This document shows, one piece after another, positions 7,941 through 15,387 of a stretch of 45,883 nucleotides of DNA (its first letter is position 1; every line of letters starts with the position of its first letter). Source of the DNA: Methylobacterium pseudosasicola (GTDB lineage Bacteria; Pseudomonadota; Alphaproteobacteria; Rhizobiales; Beijerinckiaceae). The notes beneath the pieces were generated by a model. That model worked only from the letters and a program-made list of their open reading frames with translations. It did no database searches and had not been told where the DNA came from. The stretch is from the NCBI RefSeq assembly GCF_900114535.1, contig NZ_FOTK01000043.1:1-45883 (forward strand), read 5' to 3'. A program made the translations under genes and the position numbers.

Positions 7941-8630
7941 CGGTGTTCGCTCCCTGACCTGCGTCCCGAAGGAGCGCCGTCGACTCTTGGATCAACGCGA
8001 CCTCGGCTTCCGTGTTGCGACCCGAACAGACGCGTTCCGCCGGTCATGCACAGTTTCCGCGGATGATCCGACGAATGGAGGCGTCTGGCCGGTATGCAGG
8101 TCGATATCGGGACGGAACTTGGAGAACCGAGGCGTTGCCACGACCGGAGCCCGCCCGGCCCGCGCGCCCTCGCTTTCCTCTCGGATGGAAATCCATCCGA
8201 AATCGCGTCCGGGAAGGAATGCAACCAACGACGCTTGGCGATCTTCTTCCTCATATCCACCACATCGAACGTTTCGTCGGCCGCGCCCTTCGGATGATCC
8301 GCGTTCGCGAAGGCCGCAGCCATGATCCATTGCAATCATCGCCACGATGGCGAGGCCCCACCGGCCCTCACCGAGGTCGCCCTGGTGCTGTCGAGGCGAA
8401 TGGTGCCCCCCGAGAACGCGGACCTGCCGTCGCGCCTGGCAGAACTGGTCGCCGTGCTGCTCGCACGGGATTGCGAGCGCGGTGACCAACGACCGTGCGC
8501 CGCAATCCGTCAGCCCGATGCAGCCTGACCGGTCCGAGCGCCGCTCACGAGCGTTCAGACAACCGCTGGCTTGCGATACGACCCTGAGGAGCCCCCCCCC
8601 TCACGGTCCGATCGGTCGCGGCAGGTGTGC
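7941..8630. other. 690-base stretch; one weak small-gene candidate inside
   Basis: No recognised family. The most coding-like part is a plus-strand frame at 8322-8528 (listed separately). A minus-strand frame from 8335 overlaps it in opposite sense (start MQWIMAAAFANADHPKGAAD) but loses coding character after about 70 codons. A run of seven or more C bases at about 8591 is a likely place for base-count errors. Confidence 0.35.
8322..8528 (+). CDS. hypothetical small protein
   Basis: A 68-residue frame. From codon 12 onward nearly every third position is G or C, and the peptide reads like a folded helix pair (ALTEVALVLSRRMVPPENAD, LPSRLAELVAVLLARDCERG). There is no strong ribosome binding site before the ATG and no recognised family. 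It could be the remnant of a longer gene. Confidence 0.3.
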   Translation: MIHCNHRHDGEAPPALTEVALVLSRRMVPPENADLPSRLAELVAVLLARDCERGDQRPCAAIRQPDAA

Positions 8631-9677
8631 TCACCCCCTGGGCGGACGGATGCCGAGCAGGCGGATGACCGCGAAGGCCAGGACGGCCGAGGCGAGGCCA
8701 AGGCCGCACACGGCGAGGAAACCGCGTGGATCGTCGCCCAAGGGCAGCCCCTTCACGTTCATCCCGAACAGGCCTGTGATGAAGGTCGGCGGCAGGAACA
8801 GCGCCGACAGGACCGAGAGGACGTAGAGCTGCCGGTTGGTCGCCTCCCCGATGCGCTCGGAGACCTCCTCCTGCAGCAAACGCGCACGCTCCGCCTGCAG
8901 GGTCATGTCGCGGTCGAGCGCGTCGAGGCGCTGCGCCAGGCGCGCTGCGGCCGCGACCGCGGGTCCGTGGACGTCGTCCGTAGCCCCGTCCGCCTCGAGC
9001 CGGTGGAACACGGCGGCGAGGCCGGCGATCTGCCGGTGCAGGCGCACCGCGTTGCGGCGAACCGGCCCGAGCCGTCGCCGGTCGTCGCGGGGCCGTCCGT
9101 CGAGGATGTGGTCCTCGATCCCGTCGAGCGCGTCGGAGAGCCGTTGCCCGGTGGTGGCCATCGCCGACACGACGTGCCCGACGAGGGTCTCGAGGAGCAA
9201 GGTCGGCGAGGCGACGGTGTCACCGCCCTCGACCGCGGCGCGGGTCGCGTCCGGGCTCTCCGCCGGTCCGCGGCGGCCGCTGACCAAGCCTCGCGGTCCC
9301 ATGACGAAATGGAGCCTGCCGGCCGGGGCCGGTTTCGCGCCCGGGCGGGCGAGGTCGGCGACGACGCCCCCGACGTGGCCAGCCTCGACCGTGACGCGCT
9401 GGTGCTCGTCACGGGCAAACACGGCGGTGGCGAGCCGGGTGGGACCGAACCTGCCTTCGCCCGCCGGCCCCGCGAGATCCGCTACTTCGAGGTCGTAGTG
9501 CAGCCAGATAAACCCGCCGCCGAACGTGCCGAGGTCAGCCACCACCTCCGCCGCCGGGACGGCTCGCCCCCGCCCATCCGCGTCGAACGCCATGGCCCAG
9601 AGCGGTTCGCCCGGCCGGGCCGGTCCCGCGATATCCGTCGTGGTCAAGGGCGTGGCGCTGGTATCCAACGGCTTCAT
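8631..9677 (-). CDS. CorA/ZntB-family divalent metal transporter
   Basis: 348 residues from the ATG at 9677. A long soluble N-terminal domain with coiled-coil helices (about 160-285) is followed by two transmembrane helices near 286-303 and 318-340, with the family signature GMN at 305-307 (FGMNVKG). This is the inner-membrane pentameric channel family of CorA (Mg/Co influx) and ZntB (Zn transport). The short GMN-VKGLPLG loop and the N-terminal domain resemble ZntB-like members, but ion choice cannot be read from sequence. The longer frame starting at 9962 is rejected: its first 95 residues are low quality and lie over the divergent promoter. Confidence 0.9.
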   Translation of the reverse strand: MKPLDTSATPLTTTDIAGPARPGEPLWAMAFDADGRGRAVPAAEVVADLGTFGGGFIWLHYDLEVADLAGPAGEGRFGPTRLATAVFARDEHQRVTVEAGHVGGVVADLARPGAKPAPAGRLHFVMGPRGLVSGRRGPAESPDATRAAVEGGDTVASPTLLLETLVGHVVSAMATTGQRLSDALDGIEDHILDGRPRDDRRRLGPVRRNAVRLHRQIAGLAAVFHRLEADGATDDVHGPAVAAAARLAQRLDALDRDMTLQAERARLLQEEVSERIGEATNRQLYVLSVLSALFLPPTFITGLFGMNVKGLPLGDDPRGFLAVCGLGLASAVLAFAVIRLLGIRPPRG

Positions 9678-9921
9678 GGGTGATCCAATCAATGATCGGC
9701 CCGGTGACAGCGGGCCGACGAGAACCCAGGAACGACTCCGGCGTTCATGCCCTTCGAGTGTTCGGCAGTGCTCGACGACGCCGAGGGCTTCGCGCATGGT
9801 CGATGTCGGCATCGACAGGCGTCGGTTGCCGATCCGCCGGTAGGTTGGCGGGAGCCGTAGGCCTCCAGGGCCGTTGTGGGACCGGCAGCCAGGCTCGGTG
9901 CGCCCAGTCGGATCGGACGGC

Positions 9922-12372
9922 ATGCAATCGGAGAACGAAATTCTGCGTCGGCAACTCGCCAAGGCGAAGGCGGAGATCAGACGCCTGCGCGGGCGGAACG
10001 AGGGGCATGTTCATGCGCCGACGGGCAACGAGCGCACCTCCGCCGCCGGGACCGACCTGCTGTTCACGGCGGCGGAGAAGACCCGCATGCCGCAGATCGT
10101 CACCGATCCGAACCTGCCCGACAACCCGATCGTCTTCGCCAACCGCGCGTTTCAGGAACTGTGCGGTTACGGAGCCGAGGAGCTGATCGGACGGAACTGC
10201 CGGTTCCTGCAGGGGCCGGACACGGATCCGACAGACGTCACCAAGGTCCGGGACGCCATCGCGGCGCGGCGCGACGTGGTCGTGGAAATCGTGAACTACC
10301 ACCGCGACGGCACCCCGTTCCGCAACGAGCTTTACGTCAGCCCGGTGTTCGATCCGGACGGACGCCTGCGCTACTTCTTCGCGAGCCAACTCGACGTCAC
10401 TCGGTTCCGCACCGAGGAGGAACGCCTCGCCGACAGCGAGGCACGCTACCGCGCCCTGTTCGAAGCTGTGGACGCGGGCTTCTGCATCGTCGAGATGCGC
10501 TACGATGCGTCCGGTCGGGCGGTCGATTATCGCTTCGTCGAGGTCAACCCGGCGTTCGAGGGCCACACCGGCTTGCGGGATGTCGCGGGGCGCTGGGTGA
10601 GCCAGGTCATCCCCGGCCTGGAACAGGCCTGGAAGGACATCTACGGCGAGGTCGCCCTAACGGGCCGTCCGACGCGCTTCGAGAGCGGCGCGGTGGCGAT
10701 GGGCCGGTGGTTCGATGTCCACGCCCTGCGCATCGGCGAGCCGGCCCGGCGGCGGGTCGCCATCCTGTTCAACGACATCACCGAGCGGCGCGAGGCCGAG
10801 CGGGTCCTGGAGGACACCGCCCGTGACCGGACGGACGAGCGCGACATGGTCTGGCGCACGAGCCGCGACCTGTTCCTGGTCTGCGGCTTCGACGGCCGCT
10901 ACCGGACGGTGAACCCGGCCTGGACCGAGATGCTCGGTTGGTCCGAGGACGAGCTCGTCGGAGCGACGTTCGACGCGTTCATCCATCCCAAAGACCTCGC
11001 CTCCGTGCAGGCGGTGTTCATGGACCTCGTGAACGGCATCGTGCTCGACGACATCGACGTGCGGATGCGGACGCGCGACGGCGGTTTCCGCTGGCTGTCC
11101 TGGTATGCGATCCCGCGCGGCGACCATTTCTACGCGGCCGGCCGGGACGTCACCGAGCGCAAGGCCCTGGAGGAGCAGCTCCGCCAGTCCCAGAAGCTCG
11201 AGGCGGTCGGGCAGTTGACCGGAGGCGTCGCGCACGACTTCAACAACCTGCTGACGGTCATCAAGTCGTCGACCGACCTCCTCAAACGTCCGAACCTCGC
11301 GGAGGAGCGCCGGACCCGCTACGTCGACGCCATCTCGGATACCGTCGACCGGGCCGCGAGGCTGACGGGTCAGTTGCTCGCCTTCGCCCGGCGCCAGGCG
11401 CTCCGACCGGAGGTCTTCGACGTCGGCCGCGGCGTCGCCGCGGTCTCCGACATGGTGCGCACGCTCACCGGTGCGCGCATCCATGTCGAGACCCGCGTCG
11501 AGCCGTTCCACGATGCCGGGGGCCGGGAAACCCCCTGCCTCATCGATGCCGACCCGAGCCAGTTCGACACGGCCCTGGTCAACATGGTCGTCAATGCGCG
11601 GGACGCGATGTCCGGCGAAGGCCGGATCACCATCCGTATACGGTCCGTCGACCAAGTGCCCATCGTCCGGGGGCACGCCGCCCACCGCGGGGACTTCGTC
11701 GCGGTCTCCGTGACGGACACCGGCACCGGGATCGCCCCGGACGTGCTCGACCGCATCTTCGAGCCGTTCTTCACCACGAAGGGCGTCGGCCAGGGCACGG
11801 GCCTCGGACTGTCCCAGGTGTTCGGGTTCGCCAAGCAGTCCGGCGGCGAGGTCGTCGCCGAGAGCCGCCTCGGCGAGGGGACCACCTTCACCGTCTACCT
11901 TCCGCGCGCCGCCGCCGTCGCGGTCGCCGGCAAGAAGGTCGAAGAGCCCGCGCCGTTGGCCGACGGGCACGGGACCTGCGTCCTGCTGGTGGAGGACAAC
12001 CCGGAGGTCGGGGCCTTCGCGGCGCAGGCCCTGGAGGAACTCGGCTACAGCGCCGTCTGGGCGACCGACGCCGAGAAGGCGCTCGCCGAGCTCGAACGCA
12101 TCCCCTATCGGTTCGAGGTCGTGTTCTCCGACGTGGTGATGCCCGGGATGAACGGGGTCGACCTAGCCTGCGAGATCCGGCGCCGGCAACCGGGCCTCCC
12201 GGTCGTGCTGGCCTCCGGTTACAGCGAGGTGCTCGCGGCGCAGGGGACCAACGGGTTCGAGCTCCTGCGCAAGCCCTATTCTGTCGAGGAACTGTCACGC
12301 GTCCTCCGGAGGGCCGTGGGGCGAGCCGTCCCACGCACGGGTAGCGTCCCGGTCCCAGTCACGGACGGATGA
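9922..12372 (+). CDS. LOV-PAS-PAS hybrid histidine kinase with C-terminal receiver
   Basis: 816 residues from the ATG at 9922, after which a short coiled coil (ENEILRRQLAKAKAEIRRLR) begins. Domain order: LOV about 48-160 with the flavin-adduct cysteine C93 in GRNCRFLQG; PAS about 172-290; PAS about 312-420; a dimerisation and phosphoacceptor box with H438 in GGVAHDFNNLLTVI; HATPase with DTGTGIAPDVLDRIFEPFFT and GTGLGLSQVFGF; receiver with D737 in FSDVVMPGMNG. The intact LOV signature makes it a likely blue-light sensor, phosphorylating its own receiver or a partner. No transmembrane segment is seen, so it should be cytosolic. The HWE kinase and a lone receiver follow on the same strand. Confidence 0.93.
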   Translation: MQSENEILRRQLAKAKAEIRRLRGRNEGHVHAPTGNERTSAAGTDLLFTAAEKTRMPQIVTDPNLPDNPIVFANRAFQELCGYGAEELIGRNCRFLQGPDTDPTDVTKVRDAIAARRDVVVEIVNYHRDGTPFRNELYVSPVFDPDGRLRYFFASQLDVTRFRTEEERLADSEARYRALFEAVDAGFCIVEMRYDASGRAVDYRFVEVNPAFEGHTGLRDVAGRWVSQVIPGLEQAWKDIYGEVALTGRPTRFESGAVAMGRWFDVHALRIGEPARRRVAILFNDITERREAERVLEDTARDRTDERDMVWRTSRDLFLVCGFDGRYRTVNPAWTEMLGWSEDELVGATFDAFIHPKDLASVQAVFMDLVNGIVLDDIDVRMRTRDGGFRWLSWYAIPRGDHFYAAGRDVTERKALEEQLRQSQKLEAVGQLTGGVAHDFNNLLTVIKSSTDLLKRPNLAEERRTRYVDAISDTVDRAARLTGQLLAFARRQALRPEVFDVGRGVAAVSDMVRTLTGARIHVETRVEPFHDAGGRETPCLIDADPSQFDTALVNMVVNARDAMSGEGRITIRIRSVDQVPIVRGHAAHRGDFVAVSVTDTGTGIAPDVLDRIFEPFFTTKGVGQGTGLGLSQVFGFAKQSGGEVVAESRLGEGTTFTVYLPRAAAVAVAGKKVEEPAPLADGHGTCVLLVEDNPEVGAFAAQALEELGYSAVWATDAEKALAELERIPYRFEVVFSDVVMPGMNGVDLACEIRRRQPGLPVVLASGYSEVLAAQGTNGFELLRKPYSVEELSRVLRRAVGRAVPRTGSVPVPVTDG

Positions 12373-12477
12373 CGTCCCCCGGCGTGTGCGTTCGACATTC
12401 CGCACCACCCCGACATCCCGATGGCTGACGGAAGGGTTCGAGTGGGATATTCAATCGACGTGAAGAGACTCCCGGCG

Positions 12478-14967
12478 ATGAATAGCCATCCGATCCCGAA
12501 CATCGTCGACGACGCCGACCGCCTCAGCGCCCTGATGAGCTACGCCATCCTCGACACCCCGACCGAGTGGGGCTTCGACGACATCGTCCAGTTGGCCTGC
12601 CACCTGTGCCAGGTCCCGGTGTCCCTCGTCAGCTTGGTCGCCGGCGACCGGCAGTGGTTCAAGGCCCGGGTCGGGTTCCCGCATTGCGAGACCGACCTGG
12701 ACAGCTCGATCTGCGCCCACGCCCTGGCGCAACCCGACGCCGTGCTGGTCATCCCCGACCTGACGGTGGACCCGCGCACCCGGGCCAATCCGCTGGTGAC
12801 GGGCGAGCCGTTCATCCGGTTCTACGCCGGCGCGCCGCTGGTCACACCCGACGGCCATGTCCTGGGCAGCCTGTGCGTCATCGACAAGGTGGTCCGGCCC
12901 GGGGGACTGACCGTGGCCCAGGCCGAGAACCTCAAGGCATTGGCGCGCCAGGTCGTCACGCAGATGGAGCTCCGTCGGGCGGTGACGAGCCGCGATATCG
13001 CCCGTGCGGAGGAGCAACGCGCCTACCAGGTCCGTGAGGCTCTGCGCGATTCGCAGGCACGGATCGCCGCCGCCGGCGGCGACCTCGATGCGGTTTTGCG
13101 GGCCGTCGTCGCCGGGGCGATATCGGCCGTTCCGGCGGCGGATGGCGGCGTGATCGCGCTCCTCGACGGCGACCACCTCGAATACCGCGCCGTCCTCGGC
13201 TCCTTGGCGGCCCACCGCGGCCAACGCGTCCCGCTGGCGGCCAGCGGGGCCGGCCGATGCGCCCGGACACGCGAACCGTACCTCGTGAGGGACGCGGGCA
13301 GCGACCCGCACGTCGACCGCGGCCTGGCCGGGACGCTCGGCCTGGGCTCGGCGGCGTTGGCGCCGATCCTGGGCGGCGACGGCGTGCTCGGCGTGCTCAA
13401 GCTCCAGTCGGCGCGGACGGACGCGTTCACGCAGGGCGACCTCGACATCGTAGGCCTGTTCACCAGCGCGGCGACCGCCGGGCTGACCGAGGCGTCGGCG
13501 CGGGCCGAGACTTGCGAGAAGGATGACTACTGGCGCGGCCTGTTCGACCGCCTGAGCGAGGGGTTCGTCGTCGGCGAGGTCGTCAGGGACGAGCGCGGGC
13601 GGGTGATCGACTGGACCTACGTCGAGGTCAATCCGGCCTGGGGCGACCTTCTCGGCATCGATCCGAAGACGGTGGTCGGCCGGTCCGTCCGCGAAGTCAT
13701 CCCGGACATCGAGGAGGAGTGGATCGACGAGTTCGCACAGGTGGTCGAGACCGGCGAGGTGGCCAACTTCACCCGACGCATCGAGACGATCAGCCGATGG
13801 TACGAGGGCCGCGCATTCAGGCTCGACGCGAACCGCTTCGGGGTCATCTTCCTGGAGGTCACCCAGCGCGTCGAGGCCGAGGACCGCCGGTCCGCGCTCC
13901 TGACCCTCGGCGACCGCCTGCGCGACCTGACCACGACGGCGGACATGACCCGGGCCGCCGCCGAGATCGTCGGCCGGACGCTGGGTGCGACCCGCGCCGG
14001 GTTCGGCCGGATCGAGGGTGACGTCGAGGCCATCGAGATCGAACCGGACTGGACCGCCCCGGGCATCGCGAGCATCGCCGGACGGCACCGCTTCGACGAC
14101 TACGGCGACCTTCGAGGCTCGCTCAGGCGCGGCGAACCGCTCGTGATCGACGATGTCGCCACCGACCCGCGCACGCGGGACGACCCGGGGCCGATGAGGG
14201 CCATCGCCGTCGGCGCCTTGGTCAACATGCCGGTGCGCGAGCGCGGGCGCACCGTGGCGGCCTTCATCGTCCACGACGTCAAGCCACGGACCTGGGCGGG
14301 CGAGGAGCTCGCCTTCCTGCGCAACGTCGCCGACCGGCTTGAGGTCGGCGTCGCACGGGTCCGCGCGGAGGAACTCCAGGCCGTGCTGAACACCGAGCTC
14401 GTCCACCGCCTGAAGAACACGCTGACGGTCGTCCAGTCCATCGCCACGCAGACCCTTCGAAGCGTCACCGAGCGCGAGCCGGTCGAGGCGTTCGAGCGCC
14501 GGGTGCTGGCGCTGTCGCGCGCGCACGACGTCCTGATGCAGAAGAGTTGGGCGGCGGCCCGGATGCGGTCGGTCATGGAGAGCGTGCTCGGCCTGCAGGC
14601 AGACCTCGACCGCTTCGCCCTCGACGGCCCCGACATAGACATCAGCCCGCAGGCGGCCCTGTCCCTGACGTTGCTGCTGCACGAGCTCGCCACCAACGCG
14701 TTGAAGTACGGCGCGTTGTCGGCGAAGGCGGGCAGCGTGCGCATCGCTTGGCGGACCGAGCAGGGCACGGCGCCGACGCTCGTGCTCGACTGGACGGAGA
14801 GCGGGGGGCCGAGCGTCACGGCCCCCAACGGCCGCGGCGGATTCGGTTCGAAGCTGATCCGCATGGGTTTGGTGGGAACCCGCAACGCGGACCTCGAGTA
14901 TGGTCATTCCGGGCTGCGCGCCGAGTTCCGTGCGCCCCTGACCGACATCCAGATCCCCGTGCATTGA
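12478..14967 (+). CDS. GAF-PAS-GAF HWE-family histidine kinase
   Basis: 829 residues from the ATG at 12478 (a frame open from 12421 gives 19 more residues of poor quality). A GAF domain lies at about 30-180 (DSSICAHALAQPDAVLVIPD, RFYAGAPLVTPDGHVLGSL), a second GAF-like module at about 210-345, a PAS-like segment at about 365-460 (WTYVEVNPAWGDLLG) and a further GAF at about 475-630. The kinase core is of the HWE/HisKA_2 type: H643 in ELVHRLKNTLTVVQSIATQT and the N-box LLHELATNALKYGALS. Such kinases commonly feed single-domain receivers or the PhyR general-stress switch in alphaproteobacteria. Six bases separate its stop from the receiver gene. Confidence 0.92.
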   Translation: MNSHPIPNIVDDADRLSALMSYAILDTPTEWGFDDIVQLACHLCQVPVSLVSLVAGDRQWFKARVGFPHCETDLDSSICAHALAQPDAVLVIPDLTVDPRTRANPLVTGEPFIRFYAGAPLVTPDGHVLGSLCVIDKVVRPGGLTVAQAENLKALARQVVTQMELRRAVTSRDIARAEEQRAYQVREALRDSQARIAAAGGDLDAVLRAVVAGAISAVPAADGGVIALLDGDHLEYRAVLGSLAAHRGQRVPLAASGAGRCARTREPYLVRDAGSDPHVDRGLAGTLGLGSAALAPILGGDGVLGVLKLQSARTDAFTQGDLDIVGLFTSAATAGLTEASARAETCEKDDYWRGLFDRLSEGFVVGEVVRDERGRVIDWTYVEVNPAWGDLLGIDPKTVVGRSVREVIPDIEEEWIDEFAQVVETGEVANFTRRIETISRWYEGRAFRLDANRFGVIFLEVTQRVEAEDRRSALLTLGDRLRDLTTTADMTRAAAEIVGRTLGATRAGFGRIEGDVEAIEIEPDWTAPGIASIAGRHRFDDYGDLRGSLRRGEPLVIDDVATDPRTRDDPGPMRAIAVGALVNMPVRERGRTVAAFIVHDVKPRTWAGEELAFLRNVADRLEVGVARVRAEELQAVLNTELVHRLKNTLTVVQSIATQTLRSVTEREPVEAFERRVLALSRAHDVLMQKSWAAARMRSVMESVLGLQADLDRFALDGPDIDISPQAALSLTLLLHELATNALKYGALSAKAGSVRIAWRTEQGTAPTLVLDWTESGGPSVTAPNGRGGFGSKLIRMGLVGTRNADLEYGHSGLRAEFRAPLTDIQIPVH

Positions 14968-14973
14968 CCCACG

Positions 14974-15348
14974 ATGACCGAGACGCGCCGCCCCGAACAC
15001 GCTCTGGTCCTCGTCGTCGAGGACGACCCGATCCTGATGCTGTCCCTGGTCGACTTCGTCGAGAACGCGGGTTGCGAGGCCATCGAGGCCGATAGCGTCG
15101 CCGAGGCCATCCGCATCCTGGAGACGCGCCCCGACATCCGCACGGTGTTCACCGACCTCGACATGCGCGGGTCGACCGCCGGCATGGAGTTGGCCCTGTC
15201 GATCCGCGACCGCTGGCCGCCCATCGAGTTGCTGATGGTCTCGTCGCAGCCCTGGGACGCCTCGCAGATCCCCGAACGCGGCATCGTCCTGGGCAAACCG
15301 TTCGATCGCCGCAGGATCGTGGCGGCCATCCAGAAGTTCGCGGCCTGA
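14974..15348 (+). CDS. single-domain response regulator
   Basis: 124 residues consisting of one CheY-like receiver and nothing else: acidic pair in VLVVEDDPILMLSL, phosphoacceptor Asp in VFTDLDMRGSTAG, the switch Ser region LLMVSSQ, and the conserved Lys in VLGKPFDRR. The MRGSTAG loop is of the type found in receivers paired with HWE kinases. It begins 6 bases after the HWE kinase, so they form an operon; the kinase is its likely partner. With no output domain it probably acts as a phosphate sink or through protein contact, as LovR does beside LovK in Caulobacter (analogy). Confidence 0.92.
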   Translation: MTETRRPEHALVLVVEDDPILMLSLVDFVENAGCEAIEADSVAEAIRILETRPDIRTVFTDLDMRGSTAGMELALSIRDRWPPIELLMVSSQPWDASQIPERGIVLGKPFDRRRIVAAIQKFAA

Positions 15349-15387
15349 TCCAGCCCCCCGGCTTGGCGGCCTTCCGGTGCAAGACCA

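Noticed and set aside
12451..15000. Long minus-strand open frame (849 codons) opposite the HWE kinase
   Set aside because: Mirror of the real gene: high GC leaves stops rare on the opposite strand; the peptide has no motif and consists of Arg/Asp/Gly-rich runs.
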